In this document: in pieces, positions 1 to 8,404 of the stretch
Position numbering within the stretch: position 1 is the stretch's first letter
Layout: each line of letters begins with the position of its first letter
NCBI GenBank assembly: GCA_013822345.1
Contig: PNKH01000044.1
Location: forward strand, 1-55,571
Direction of reading: 5' to 3'
Length of the DNA: 55,571 nucleotides
Source: Isosphaera sp.
GTDB lineage: Bacteria > Planctomycetota > Planctomycetia > Gemmatales > Gemmataceae
Made by a program: the position numbers and the translations under genes
Notes under the pieces: model-generated
Databases searched by the model: none
The model's input: the letters and a program-made list of their open reading frames with translations, nothing else
Told to the model about the DNA's origin: nothing

Positions 1-255
1 CCACTCACCGTACTTCTCTTTGAGCTCCTTGATCACCTCACCGATCGGCCGGCCCGCCGCCCGGTTCTTCCGGGCCTCGGCCAGCTGCTCGTCGGTGACC
101 GGGACCTTGAACCCCGGCGGCGGCTTCCCGACCGCGACCGTCTCGACGGTCTTGACCAGTTGGCCGGCCGGGCCCTGGAAGATGATCTGGCCGTCGGCGG
201 CGGCCAGCTTCGCCAGCAGCTCCGGGTCGGTGATGGTGATGGTGGTCACGGTCAC
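1..255 (-). CDS. Hypothetical small protein, cut by the window edge
   Basis: The frame opens with GTG at 255 behind a GGAGG-type ribosome site and runs 85 codons to the window edge without a stop, so the C-terminus is missing. The visible part begins with a Thr/Ile-rich strand, contains a segment reading GQIIFQGPAGQLVKTVETV, then a proline-rich linker and a basic helix with ARKNRAAGRPIGEVIKELK. This layout (short beta stretch followed by a charged helix) resembles antitoxin-like proteins common in Gemmata, but I cannot name a family. It lies 24 bp downstream of the RelE-like gene on the same strand and is probably co-transcribed with it. Confidence 0.6.
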   Translation of the reverse strand, partial: MTVTTITITDPELLAKLAAADGQIIFQGPAGQLVKTVETVAVGKPPPGFKVPVTDEQLAEARKNRAAGRPIGEVIKELKEKYGEW

Positions 256-279
256 GGGTCGCCTCCGGGGTGGGGTGCG

Positions 280-561
280 TCAGTTGCCGGTCGGGGCCGG
301 GCGGCCGCGGGCGGTATCCCAGACGGCCAACACGAAGACCTGCCGGGCCGCGTCGTCCACCTCGAACTCGATGCCCAGGGGCGGGCGGGTGAACTCGCGG
401 ACCGTGTCGAACACGACCACCCCGGTCGTGCCCGGGGACAACTCCAGGATGAGATCGACGGCGTGGGCCGCGACCGCGACCGCGTTCCGGTCGGCGGCCG
501 CCTGCCAGACGGCGGCCAGGAGTTGGAGGGCGGCCGGGGTCCAGATGACCGCGTAGCTCAC
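280..561 (-). CDS. RelE/ParE-like toxin
   Basis: A 93-residue protein with the usual size and pattern of the RelE/ParE superfamily: an N-terminal strand (YAVIWTPAALQLLAAVW), a helix covering roughly residues 15-45, and C-terminal strands with PLGIEFEVDD and VFVLAVW. Family members cleave ribosome-bound mRNA or poison gyrase; which applies here cannot be told. Its start overlaps the stop of the upstream 81-aa gene by 4 bp (ATGA), the tight coupling typical of toxin-antitoxin pairs. The conserved basic catalytic residues of RelE are not obvious, so activity is an inference. Confidence 0.7.
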   Translation of the reverse strand: MSYAVIWTPAALQLLAAVWQAAADRNAVAVAAHAVDLILELSPGTTGVVVFDTVREFTRPPLGIEFEVDDAARQVFVLAVWDTARGRPAPTGN

Positions 562-803
562 GCCCGACCCTCCTGGCTCTTCAGGAACTCCGGCCAGAAC
601 TCGGACAGCTTCCGGCCCCTCTCCGGGTGCTTGCGGGCTTCCTCCCGGATGCGCTCGATCTCTTCACGGGAGTACGGGGAGTGCGGGAACCGGACCGGGG
701 TGAACACCCCGAGCACGGCCCCGGCGGCGTTCACCACCTCGACCGGCCCGGTCGCCGCCCCCAACTGCTTCTCCAACTCGTCGTCGGCGAGAATCCGCGT
801 CAT
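558..803 (-). CDS. Putative antitoxin partner of the RelE-like protein
   Basis: An 81-residue protein, first gene of the small cluster. It has a short beta-type N-terminus (VEVVNAAGAVLGVFTPVRF), then a strongly charged helical C-terminus (SREEIERIREEARKHPERG). The N-terminal half resembles the phd/YefM-like antitoxins frequent in planctomycetes, where it would bind operator DNA while the C-terminal helix covers the toxin. It overlaps the toxin gene by 4 bp. Assignment rests on order, size and coupling rather than on a firm family match. Confidence 0.6.
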   Translation of the reverse strand: MTRILADDELEKQLGAATGPVEVVNAAGAVLGVFTPVRFPHSPYSREEIERIREEARKHPERGRKLSEFWPEFLKSQEGRA

Positions 804-831
804 CGCTCGGCCCTCCGGGTGACTCCGCCCA

Positions 832-2145
832 TCATACCAGCAGGTCGCGCGGGTCGGCGATCGTCCCCGCCAGCGCGCTGGCCGCGACCGTCAGCGGGCT
901 CGCCAGGTACACCTTCGCCTCCTTGTGCCCCATCCGCCCGGGGAAGTTCCGGTTCGTCGTGCTGATGCAGCTCAGGGGCGTGTTCAGCCGGCCGAACGTG
1001 TCGCTCGGCCCGCCGAGGCACGCCGCGCAGCTCGCGTCCCCGATCTTCGCCCCGGCGTTCAGGAACACCTCCCGCAGCGACTTCCCGCCCACCGTCTCGG
1101 TGTCCAGCCCGCGTGCCACCTCCGTCGTCGCCGGGACCACGAACGTGTCGATCTTCACCGCCTTGCCGGCGAGCAGCCCGGCCGCCGCCTTGAAGTCGGT
1201 CAGCTTCCCGCCGGTGCAGCTCCCGATGTACGCCCGGTCCAGCTTCGTCCCCTTTACCTGGCTGACGGTCGCCTTATTGTCCGGGGAGTGCGGCCTCGCC
1301 ACCACCGGCTCCAGCTTCGACACGTCGTACACCTTCTCGAAGTCGAACTTCGCCCCGGGGTCGGTGTACGCCGCGGTATACGCCTTCCCGGTCTTGTTCC
1401 GGCTGTTCACGTAGTCGAAGGTGACCCGGTCCGGGGCGATCACGCCGTTCTTCCCGCCGGCCTCGATCACCATGTTGCACAGGGTCATCCGCTCCTCGAT
1501 GTTCAGCGCGAACACCCCGTCGCCGTCGAACTCCATCGCCCGGTACGTCGCCCCGTCCACCCCGATGTCGCCGATCACCGCGAGGATCAGGTCCTTGGCC
1601 ATCAGGTACGGCGGGAGGGTGCCGTGGAACACGAACCGCATCGTCGGCGGGACCTTCAGCCAGAGCTTCCCGGCCCCCATGACGAACCCGGCGTCGGTGT
1701 TCCCGATGCCGGTGGCGAACTCGCCGAACGCCCCGGCGGTGCAGGTGTGGCTGTCGGTCCCGAGCAGCACCTCGCCGGGCCGGGTGTGGCCCTCCTCCGG
1801 CAGGGCGATGTGGCACACCCCCTTGTACCGGTCGGTGCCGACATCGTAGAAGTGCGGCAGGTCCTGCTCCCGGACGAACCGGCGGAGGACGTCGACGTTC
1901 CGGTTCGCCATCGCGTCGGCGGTGAAGATGTAGTGGTCGGGGATGATGACCACCTTCTCGCGGTCCCAGACCCTGGCCGCGTCGCCGCCGAAGTGCTTCT
2001 GGAAGACGCCGATGGTGCCGGGGCCGCACACGTCGTGGGTCATGAGCACGTCGACGTCCGCCCAGACGTTGTCGCCGGGGGAGACGTGGTCCTTGCCGGC
2101 GTGGCGGGCGAGGATCTTCTCGGTCGTCGTCATCGGGGAAGGCAT
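832..2145 (-). CDS. leuC: 3-isopropylmalate dehydratase large subunit
   Basis: A 437-residue aconitase-family protein of the short LeuC/HacA type. It isomerises 2-isopropylmalate to 3-isopropylmalate in leucine synthesis with a 4Fe-4S cluster, as a complex with LeuD. Visible motifs include MTHDVCGPGTIGVFQKHF near the N-terminus, LLGTDSHTCTAGAFGEFATG in the middle, and the cluster cysteines in YIGSCTGG and CAACLGGP, ending with NRNFPGRMGHKEAKVYLASP. The start at 2145 has GGAG about 8 bp upstream; the internal ATG at 2133 does not. No leuD is present downstream on the same strand, so the small subunit must be encoded elsewhere. Homoaconitase is possible from sequence alone. Confidence 0.93.
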   Translation of the reverse strand: MPSPMTTTEKILARHAGKDHVSPGDNVWADVDVLMTHDVCGPGTIGVFQKHFGGDAARVWDREKVVIIPDHYIFTADAMANRNVDVLRRFVREQDLPHFYDVGTDRYKGVCHIALPEEGHTRPGEVLLGTDSHTCTAGAFGEFATGIGNTDAGFVMGAGKLWLKVPPTMRFVFHGTLPPYLMAKDLILAVIGDIGVDGATYRAMEFDGDGVFALNIEERMTLCNMVIEAGGKNGVIAPDRVTFDYVNSRNKTGKAYTAAYTDPGAKFDFEKVYDVSKLEPVVARPHSPDNKATVSQVKGTKLDRAYIGSCTGGKLTDFKAAAGLLAGKAVKIDTFVVPATTEVARGLDTETVGGKSLREVFLNAGAKIGDASCAACLGGPSDTFGRLNTPLSCISTTNRNFPGRMGHKEAKVYLASPLTVAASALAGTIADPRDLLV

Positions 2146-2173
2146 CGGGGAGCTCCGTATCGGTCGGTTCGGG

Positions 2174-2833
2174 TTACTTCAGCTTCAGCCGCCGGAGGTT
2201 CTGGTTGAGCGCGTCGGGGTCGAACGCCTCGGGGTCGATCCGGCCGCCGGCCCACGCCAGCACGTCCTTGTGGTCCGGGTGCTTCTTGTCGGCGAGCACG
2301 TCGAGCAGGTTCAGATACCCCGGGGGGCCGCCGCAGTCGTCCGGCGGGCAGGCCCGGGCCCCGGCCACGACCCGCGGGTACTTCGCCGCCGGGTCCCGGG
2401 CGACCGGCTTCTCGAACGCGACCGTGTGGTCCCAGCCGTCGCCGAAGTCGTAGGTGTACCGGACCTTCTTGACCCCGCGGGCGGCCAGGTCGCTCAGCCG
2501 CACGGTGTCGGCCGAAGGGACCGGCTCGTCGAGCCACCCGCCGGCGAGCTCGTCGTCGCCCATCCCGTACCGCTCGGCCTTGCCGACGGTGAACTCCCAC
2601 AGGTGGGAGTTGTCCCACGGCATGCACGCCTGGACGACGGCGTGCAGGTCCCACAGGGTGCAGTCCGGCACCTCGACCCGCCGCCAGACCGCCGGCCGGA
2701 GCCAGTCGAGGGTGATCTTCAGGCGGAACACGGTGCCGGCCGGGGGCCCGGCCTTGGGCCTCGGGGTCGGCTTCGACTTCGCGGCGGCCTTGGGCTCCGC
2801 GGCGGGCTTCGGCGGGGTCGGTTTCCTGGCCAC
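2174..2833 (-). CDS. Plasmid pRiA4b ORF-3-like family protein
   Basis: A 219-residue protein. The first 45 residues are a Lys/Pro/Ala-rich tail; the rest is the pRiA4b ORF-3-like domain, recognised from FRLKITLDWLRPAVWRRVEV, the segment YTYDFGDGWDHTV and the late CPPDDCGGPPGY. The family is widespread beside mobile DNA but its function is unknown. The GTG start at 2833 is chosen because GGAGG lies just upstream and translation further up would run into the Uma2 gene. Its start lies within 15 bp of the Uma2 stop at 2848, so the two are likely co-transcribed. Confidence 0.82.
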   Translation of the reverse strand: MARKPTPPKPAAEPKAAAKSKPTPRPKAGPPAGTVFRLKITLDWLRPAVWRRVEVPDCTLWDLHAVVQACMPWDNSHLWEFTVGKAERYGMGDDELAGGWLDEPVPSADTVRLSDLAARGVKKVRYTYDFGDGWDHTVAFEKPVARDPAAKYPRVVAGARACPPDDCGGPPGYLNLLDVLADKKHPDHKDVLAWAGGRIDPEAFDPDALNQNLRRLKLK

Positions 2834-2847
2834 GGTTCGCCTCCGGG

Positions 2848-3720
2848 TCACGGCCGGGGGTTCAGTTGCGGGTCGTCGAACAACTCGGCGAGCGGGAGGG
2901 CGAAGCCGGGCAGGACGGTCCCGCCGTCGAGGGTGTCGGTCTCGCGGAGGAGGGTCATCAGGTCGGGTCGCCGCGGGTCGGCGTACACCGCGACCGTCCG
3001 GTCCTCCGGGTCGACCTCCCAGACGAGCTTGGTGCCGGCGGCGAAGTACTCCCGCCGCTTCCGGTCGATCTCGGCCGGGCGGTTGGTCGGGGACAGGATC
3101 TCGACCGCCAGGTCCGGGGCGTACCGCCCGACCCTCTGCAGGTGGGCGTCGGCCGACGGCAGGTTGGCCCAGGCGGTGAACGACACGTCCGGCAGCCGCT
3201 GGGTGCCGGGGGCCAGCCGCAGCAGGGTGTCCGGGGCCCCGACGACCCCGAGCCGGTGGGCCCTCACGTGCGTCCAGAGCAGCGCGATCAGCGACGCCGC
3301 GACAAACCCTTCGCGCTGGCCCATCGGCTTCTCCACCAGGATGCCGTCGACGAGCTCGACGAGCCGCTTCGGCTCGCCGTCCAGCAGCCGCAGCTGGTCG
3401 GCCTCCGTCGCGGTGCCCGGCCGGGGGTTCCACAGGATCCGGTCGAGTGGCACGTCGCCGAGCCGCTCGACCACGTCCGCGAGGGTCAGGGTTCCCGGCA
3501 CGAACTGGTCGAGCAGTTCCCGGAGGATGTCGCGGTCGACCGCCTTGACGACGAACACCCCGTCCACCAGCTCGGCCCGGATCTTGTGGTCCCAGAACGC
3601 CCACCCGTCGTCCTCGGTCGCCGTCCCGAGGCGGGTGAACAGGATGCGGTGGAGCGGGACGTCGCCCAGCGCCGCGACCACGTCGGCCAGGGTGTCGGGC
3701 TCGGCCGTCGCCGGGGTCAT
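2848..3720 (-). CDS. Uma2 family restriction-endonuclease-fold protein with duplicated N-terminal module
   Basis: A 290-residue protein. The C-terminal two thirds is a Uma2 (DUF820) PD-(D/E)XK-type domain: LPDVSFTAW, DLAVEILSPTNR and KLVWEVDPEDRTVAVY carry the expected acidic and basic positions. These proteins are hugely expanded in cyanobacteria and planctomycetes and their substrate is unknown. The unusual feature is an internal repeat: residues about 10-60 (LADVVAALGDVPLHRIL to LVDGVFVVK) are copied at about 78-128 (LADVVERLGDVPLDRIL to LVDGILVEK). Normally only the second copy precedes the nuclease domain. Confidence 0.85.
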   Translation of the reverse strand: MTPATAEPDTLADVVAALGDVPLHRILFTRLGTATEDDGWAFWDHKIRAELVDGVFVVKAVDRDILRELLDQFVPGTLTLADVVERLGDVPLDRILWNPRPGTATEADQLRLLDGEPKRLVELVDGILVEKPMGQREGFVAASLIALLWTHVRAHRLGVVGAPDTLLRLAPGTQRLPDVSFTAWANLPSADAHLQRVGRYAPDLAVEILSPTNRPAEIDRKRREYFAAGTKLVWEVDPEDRTVAVYADPRRPDLMTLLRETDTLDGGTVLPGFALPLAELFDDPQLNPRP

Positions 3721-3767
3721 GTCGCGCCTCCGTCGGGTCTACCCCATCTTACCGACCGGGAAACGCC

Positions 3768-3795
3768 GCGGGGCGGGCCCGCAGGCCCGCCCCGC
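3768..3795 (-). terminator. GC-rich hairpin after the lipoprotein gene
   Basis: A perfect 12-bp stem (3768-3779 with 3784-3795) and 4-nt loop lies between the lipoprotein stop and the Uma2 start. On the minus strand it is followed by only three T, so it would be a weak intrinsic terminator at best. It may instead mark the end of the DUF1559/lipoprotein cluster with Rho assistance. Confidence 0.4.
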
Positions 3796-3818
3796 CCGCC
3801 GCCCCGCCGGGTCGGCCG

Positions 3819-4256
3819 CTACTTCTTCTTCCCGGCCGGGACCGCGAAGTCGTACCCGGCCCCGCCGGCGTCCCCGACCGTCGCGGCCAGGTCCGTCCGC
3901 TCCGGGTCCGAGTACCGCGGCGGCAGCTTCTCCCGGGCCGGCGACTCGATCGGCGGCGTGTTCGGGTCGGGCGCGGTCCCGTCCGCGTTCTGCCGCAGGC
4001 TCAGCGTCACCTTGTACGCACCCGGCGGCAGGCCCTTCTTCAGGTACGGGGTGACGGCCTCGTACCGCCCGTCCGCCCCGGTCACCCCGTGCCCGCCGTT
4101 CCCCGGGGTGTCGCCCTGCGGGACGAACGTCACGACAACCCCGGCGGCCGGCGCCCCGCCGACCGTCACCGCCCCGGACACCGGGACCAGGCCGTCCCCG
4201 GCCCCGCCCCCGCCGCACCCGGCCAGCGCCACCGCCAGCACCGCCGCCCGTCGCAT
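3819..4256 (-). CDS. Lipoprotein with carboxypeptidase-regulatory-like fold
   Basis: A 145-residue protein whose N-terminus MRRAAVLAVALAGCGGG is a lipoprotein signal with the lipidated Cys at about position 14. The mature part is the small beta-sandwich type common in planctomycetes: VPVSGAVTVGGAPAAGVVVTFVPQG, then a GADGRYEA turn and a final PAGKKK. Its ATG at 4256 sits 14 bp downstream of the DUF1559 stop, so it is the last gene of the cluster. Such lipoproteins regularly accompany DUF1559 genes; a structural role at the cell surface is likely but unproven. Confidence 0.8.
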   Translation of the reverse strand: MRRAAVLAVALAGCGGGGAGDGLVPVSGAVTVGGAPAAGVVVTFVPQGDTPGNGGHGVTGADGRYEAVTPYLKKGLPPGAYKVTLSLRQNADGTAPDPNTPPIESPAREKLPPRYSDPERTDLAATVGDAGGAGYDFAVPAGKKK

Positions 4257-4270
4257 CGGCCCCTCCGTCG

Positions 4271-5272
4271 TCAGTCGAGGTTCGGGGAGAACCCGTCGGC
4301 CATCCGGGCGGTCTGGACCAGCAGGGTGCTCCCGACCGTCTCCCGGACCAGCCGGACCGACCCGTCGCCCATGGCGAAGTGGCACCCGCCCGGGTGCAGG
4401 CTCCCGGCGTGGCCCCAGCTCCCGAGCTGCCCCGGCCGCGGGTCCGGCAGGCTGGACGGGTAGGCCCACACGTTCAGCCCCCCGTTCGGGTCCACCCCGG
4501 TCATCACCCACCCGCGATACCCCCAGCAGCTCGGGTCCCCGTTCCACACCTCGACCAGGCTCTCCCCGAGCATGAACGTGTTGCTCAGCCCGTCCTTCAC
4601 GTCCGTCGGCCTGGTGTTGCTGTTCTCCCCGAACATGTACCGCACCCCGGCCCCGGCCCGCCGCCAGTAGTTGCACGAGTCGGTGTTGGTGCCCAGGGCC
4701 GAGTCGTTCCGGGAGGTGACGAAGTCGTAGTTGATCCGGGCCCCGGTCAGGGACCCGCCCGGGCCGTAGGCGGCGCTCGTCCCGGTCACCCGGTTGCCGC
4801 TGTCGGTGGGGCAGACGAAGGTCGGGATGACGGTCGACATCAGGGCCCCGTTGCCGTTCGTGGCCGGGTTGTCCGGGAGGGCGCCGTTCGCGTTCCCGGT
4901 GAACATGCAGCAGTACCCGGTGGTCTGCTGGCTGAACGCCCCGCTGGTGTTCAGCCGGGCGGCCAGGGCGCTCTGCTCCAGGTGGGGCAGGACCAGCACC
5001 CACCCGCTCATGTTCTGGATGACCCGGTCCCCGGGGCCGCCGGGGGTGCTGCTGCACCACCCGTACCCCTTCCCGGCCGGCGGGAGGGCGCGGTTGGCGG
5101 ACTCGTAGCTGTGGACCGCCAGGGCGAGCTGCTTGAGGTTGTTCTGGCACCGGGTCTTGGCGGCCGCCTCCCGCACCTTCTGGACGGCCGGCAGGAGCAA
5201 CCCGACGAGGACGGCGATGATGGCGACGACGACCAGCAGCTCGATGAGCGTGAAGGCGCGGCGGGGGCGCAC
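4271..5272 (-). CDS. DUF1559 domain protein (prepilin-like N-terminus)
   Basis: A 333-residue DUF1559 protein starting with GTG at 5272 (GGAG upstream). The N-terminus [20 protein letters not shown] is a type IV prepilin/pseudopilin methylation motif (cleavage before Phe, Glu at +5) with its hydrophobic helix. It continues with the family signature LLPAVQKVREAAAKTRCQNN and ends with the SLHPGGCHFAMGDGSVRLV segment typical of the SBP_bac_10 C-terminal region. Planctomycetes encode dozens to hundreds of these exported proteins. Third of three copies here, between two lipoprotein genes. Confidence 0.93.
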   Translation of the reverse strand: MRPRRAFTLIELLVVVAIIAVLVGLLLPAVQKVREAAAKTRCQNNLKQLALAVHSYESANRALPPAGKGYGWCSSTPGGPGDRVIQNMSGWVLVLPHLEQSALAARLNTSGAFSQQTTGYCCMFTGNANGALPDNPATNGNGALMSTVIPTFVCPTDSGNRVTGTSAAYGPGGSLTGARINYDFVTSRNDSALGTNTDSCNYWRRAGAGVRYMFGENSNTRPTDVKDGLSNTFMLGESLVEVWNGDPSCWGYRGWVMTGVDPNGGLNVWAYPSSLPDPRPGQLGSWGHAGSLHPGGCHFAMGDGSVRLVRETVGSTLLVQTARMADGFSPNLD

Positions 5273-5314
5273 GGCGGGACTCCAGGAACGAGTGTGGTGC
5301 GGCCGGGGGCGCCG

Positions 5315-5755
5315 TCAGTCGCGCTCCGCCCGGCCCGACGGGTCCAGCACCAGATCGTACGCCCCCGGGGCCGGGTCCGCCACCACTTCCATCCGGAGAG
5401 GCGTCTGCTCCTCGAAGGCGTACTTCGACGCGAACGGGGACGGGCCGGGCGCCACCCCGTCGACCTTCCGCTGCGGCCACTTCACCACCGCGAGGTACGA
5501 GCCGACCGGCACCCCGGACCGGCCCTCGGTGTCCAGCTCGTACGTCCCGTCCGGGCGGATCGGGGCGGCGGCGACCTTCCTCAGCTTGTTCTCCTTGTCC
5601 GGCACGAACATGACCGTTCCCCCGGTCACCGGCTTGCCGCCCTTCAGGGTGACGGCGCCCCTGACCGGGACGTAGGTGAACTCCGAGGCGCAGCCGGCTA
5701 GGAGGAGGACGGCCGGCCCGCACAGGGCGTAGGACGCGCGCTTCATGTCGGTCAT
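5315..5755 (-). CDS. Lipoprotein with carboxypeptidase-regulatory-like fold
   Basis: A 146-residue lipoprotein: signal ALCGPAVLLLAGCASEF with the lipobox LAGC, then a beta-sandwich reading VPVRGAVTLKGGKPVTGGTV, PDGTYELDTEGRSGVPVGSY and the closing PAPGAYDLVLDP. It is a paralogue of the product at 3819-4256. An internal ATG at 5746 would give a protein three residues shorter; neither start has a strong ribosome site. It lies between two DUF1559 genes on the same strand, 42 bp either side, which suggests one transcript. Confidence 0.8.
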   Translation of the reverse strand: MTDMKRASYALCGPAVLLLAGCASEFTYVPVRGAVTLKGGKPVTGGTVMFVPDKENKLRKVAAAPIRPDGTYELDTEGRSGVPVGSYLAVVKWPQRKVDGVAPGPSPFASKYAFEEQTPLRMEVVADPAPGAYDLVLDPSGRAERD

Positions 5756-5796
5756 GGTACGGCCGCTCGGGGGGACGGGGCCGGGGTCCGGGCCGA

Positions 5797-6813
5797 CTAC
5801 CAGTCAGCCCCGAGCACGTTCCCGTCGACCGGGATGTGGGCGTTCGCCCAGGTGGCGAAGGACAGGGCGGTGGTGACCGTCCGCGACGACCCGTCCCCCA
5901 GCCCGACCACCATGACCCCGGTGTGGCCGCTCTGGAGCCGGTTGGCCAGGCAGGTGACGGCCGTCGGCTGCGACTGCCAGGGGATGGCCGCGTTGCCCAG
6001 GTCGGGGAGCCCGCCCTGGGTCCAGAACCCCGGGTCCCCGGCCACCCCCTGCGCCCGCAGGTTGACGGCGGCGCTGCGGGCGGTGACGGACCCGTAGGCC
6101 GGGGAGTCGAACGGGTCCCCGTTCGGGAACGCGGTGGTGCTGCCCCACGCGGCGTAGGCGGTCAGCCCGCTGTTGTTGTCGAGGCAGTGCTGGTACCGCT
6201 CGGCGACGAAAATGCAGTTCGAGGTCCCGTCCGGCATCGACCGGGTGAGGGACTGGGGGGCGTTGTTGACCCTCATCACCATGACGTTGCCGTAGTAGTT
6301 GGCCGACCCGAACCCGACGGCGCTGATGTTCGGGCCCATCCCCCCGCCCCCGCTCGACGGGTCGGAGGGGCAGACGAAGGTCTTGATCGACCCGAGCGAC
6401 TTCATCTGCGCCTCCGCGGTGCCGCTGTTCGGCGACGCGCTCGTGTACTGGGGGCGGAGGACGTTGAACGCCGGTTCCTGCTCGATGAACGGCAGGATGT
6501 CCGAGCACCAAGTGCCGTGGTTCGTGCCGTTCGGCGAGCCCAGGCGGGCGCCCGGGGTGAACGTCGAGGCGTTGTAGAACGGGGCCCGCCAGTGCACCGC
6601 GACCGGCATCAGGTTGAACGTGTTCTCGAAGGAGTGGACGCCCAGGACGAGTTGCTTGACGTTGTTCTGGCACCTGGTCCGGGCCGACGCCTCCCGGACC
6701 TTTTGCACCGCCGGGAGCAGCAGCCCGATCAGGACCGCGATGATCGCGACCACCACCAACAGCTCGATCAGGGTGAACCCGGGCGGACGGGCGGGACGAA
6801 GGCGGGGGCTCAT
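5797..6813 (-). CDS. DUF1559 domain protein (prepilin-like N-terminus)
   Basis: A 338-residue DUF1559 protein. The start at 6813 is preferred over upstream codons because a GGAG lies just upstream and the prepilin motif [20 protein letters not shown] then falls at residues 10-29, as in relatives. The signature LLPAVQKVREASARTRCQNN follows. The C-terminal segment has LQSGHTGVMVVGLGDGSSRTV, a variant of the usual H-x-G-G-x-N/A DGS motif. It is predicted to be processed by a prepilin peptidase and exposed at the surface. Middle copy of three. Confidence 0.93.
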   Translation of the reverse strand: MSPRLRPARPPGFTLIELLVVVAIIAVLIGLLLPAVQKVREASARTRCQNNVKQLVLGVHSFENTFNLMPVAVHWRAPFYNASTFTPGARLGSPNGTNHGTWCSDILPFIEQEPAFNVLRPQYTSASPNSGTAEAQMKSLGSIKTFVCPSDPSSGGGGMGPNISAVGFGSANYYGNVMVMRVNNAPQSLTRSMPDGTSNCIFVAERYQHCLDNNSGLTAYAAWGSTTAFPNGDPFDSPAYGSVTARSAAVNLRAQGVAGDPGFWTQGGLPDLGNAAIPWQSQPTAVTCLANRLQSGHTGVMVVGLGDGSSRTVTTALSFATWANAHIPVDGNVLGADW

Positions 6814-6951
6814 GACGAGACTCCGGGCCGGCGGGGATGGGAGCCGGCGGGACGGGCGAGGACGAAGCGGCGGGTGTATTGAACCCGACCGGCCCGCCGC
6901 CCGCAAGCCGGACCCGCCCCTTTCCGCCCGCCGCCCGGGACGGGCCGGGCG

Positions 6952-7938
6952 TCAGTCGGCGCCCCCGGCCGGGCCGCCGTCCGCCCGGGCCCCCATCTGC
7001 CGGTACCGGTCCGGGTCGATGTCCTGGCGGACGAACCGGACGCTCCCGTCGCACAGGGCGAACTGGGCCCCCCGCAGGTGGTGGCTGCCGAACGTCCGGT
7101 TCCACGGGCTGATGCTGTCCCCGTTGATCGGGTCGGCGGCCGCCGCCATGTTCACCGGGATGCTCCGGACCGACGTGACCCGGGCGGACGACGCCCAGCT
7201 CACCGCGTACGTGACCGGCCGCCCGCCGATCACGGTCCCCGGGGCCTCCGGCCCCCCCCCGTACGGGTTCTCCCCGACCAGGAAGGTGGCGGAGGTGCCG
7301 TCCTCGACGTCGGTCAGCTTGACCCGGGAGTTGTGGTACATCACCCCGTTCGTGTACCACTGCCCGTACACGTGGGCGCTGACGCACGCCGCCGCCGGCC
7401 CGCCGCCCTGGACGGCGACGTAGTCGGTGTGGAACGACGCCGGGTTGCCGGCCCGCGGGTCGGACGGGCAGTGGAACGCCGGGTTCGGCTCCCGCTGGGC
7501 GGCCGCGTTCGCCGACGCCACGGCCGGGGCGGTCCCGGGCGCGTTGTTGTCGTCCATCAGCCCGTTGAAGCCGGCCGCCTGGTCGAACTGCTTGTACCGG
7601 GCGGACTGCTCCAGGTGCGGGAGGATGCGGACCGACCACGGGGCCCGCCCCCGCCGGTTCGTCTCCCCGAGGAAGTCCCCGCACCCGGCCCCCATGTCCC
7701 CGGGGACGGTCGACTGGTTCCCGGCCGGCAGGACCCGGTGGGTGTCGTGGTAGGCGAGGACGGCCAGCCCGAGCTGCTTCAGGTTGTTCCCGCACTTCGC
7801 CCGGGCGGCGGACTCGCGGGCCCGCTGGACGGCCGGCAGGAGCTGGGCGATGAGGATGGCGATGATGGCGACCGCGACCAGCAGCTCGATCAGGGTGAAC
7901 CCCGGCGGGCGCGACGCGGGGCGGACGGACCGGCGCAT
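6952..7938 (-). CDS. DUF1559 domain protein (prepilin-like N-terminus)
   Basis: A 328-residue DUF1559 protein and the first gene of the five-gene minus-strand cluster. AAGGAG about 7 bp upstream fixes the ATG at 7938. The prepilin motif [20 protein letters not shown] is followed by [20 protein letters not shown]. The end carries [20 protein letters not shown], the usual C-terminal DUF1559 motif. The three copies share only the N-terminal third closely, so they are diverged paralogues rather than a recent tandem duplication. Confidence 0.93.
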   Translation of the reverse strand: MRRSVRPASRPPGFTLIELLVAVAIIAILIAQLLPAVQRARESAARAKCGNNLKQLGLAVLAYHDTHRVLPAGNQSTVPGDMGAGCGDFLGETNRRGRAPWSVRILPHLEQSARYKQFDQAAGFNGLMDDNNAPGTAPAVASANAAAQREPNPAFHCPSDPRAGNPASFHTDYVAVQGGGPAAACVSAHVYGQWYTNGVMYHNSRVKLTDVEDGTSATFLVGENPYGGGPEAPGTVIGGRPVTYAVSWASSARVTSVRSIPVNMAAAADPINGDSISPWNRTFGSHHLRGAQFALCDGSVRFVRQDIDPDRYRQMGARADGGPAGGAD

Positions 7939-8404
7939 GACAGACTCCTTCAGCGGGAAAGGTGAGGGCGGCGGGACCGACAGAGGGGTGCTCAACTCGT
8001 AGAGTAAATTCCCCCCGCATGCGGCGAGAAAATCCGGCCGGTCGCGCCCCCGGCCGGGGCGTCAGAACTCGTCCCCCCCGGCCCGGCGGATCTCGAGTCC
8101 GTTGCAAGCCGAGATCGCCTCGTCCCCGAAATCCCGTCCCACCCCCGACTCGGAATCGGTTCGTATTCGGGCGCGGGCGGAGTTTTGCGCCCGCGGGCCG
8201 GACCGGTTCCGGGCCGGTGGTCACACCCGTCCTGTCCGGACGCCCGCGCCGGCATGGTGTTGCACCGGCGCGGGGCGCGACAGGCGGAACGGCGGCCGGG
8301 TCGCGGCCGCCGCGGTTCGCGACACCGGCGTGCGATTCCGCGGCACCGCCCCGGTGGTATCATGACCGGGGTCCGGCCGTGTTTCCCCCGACAGGGGCGC
8401 CGCG
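7939..8404. other. Divergent intergenic region with one short hairpin
   Basis: This 466-bp stretch separates the DUF1559 cluster from the plus-strand membrane protein gene. It must hold promoters for both directions. The part next to the DUF1559 gene (about 7990-8035) is noticeably richer in A and T than its surroundings and is the likeliest promoter zone for the cluster. A 10-bp perfect hairpin (8243-8252 with 8265-8274) precedes the membrane protein gene. I see no convincing coding frame. Confidence 0.5.
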
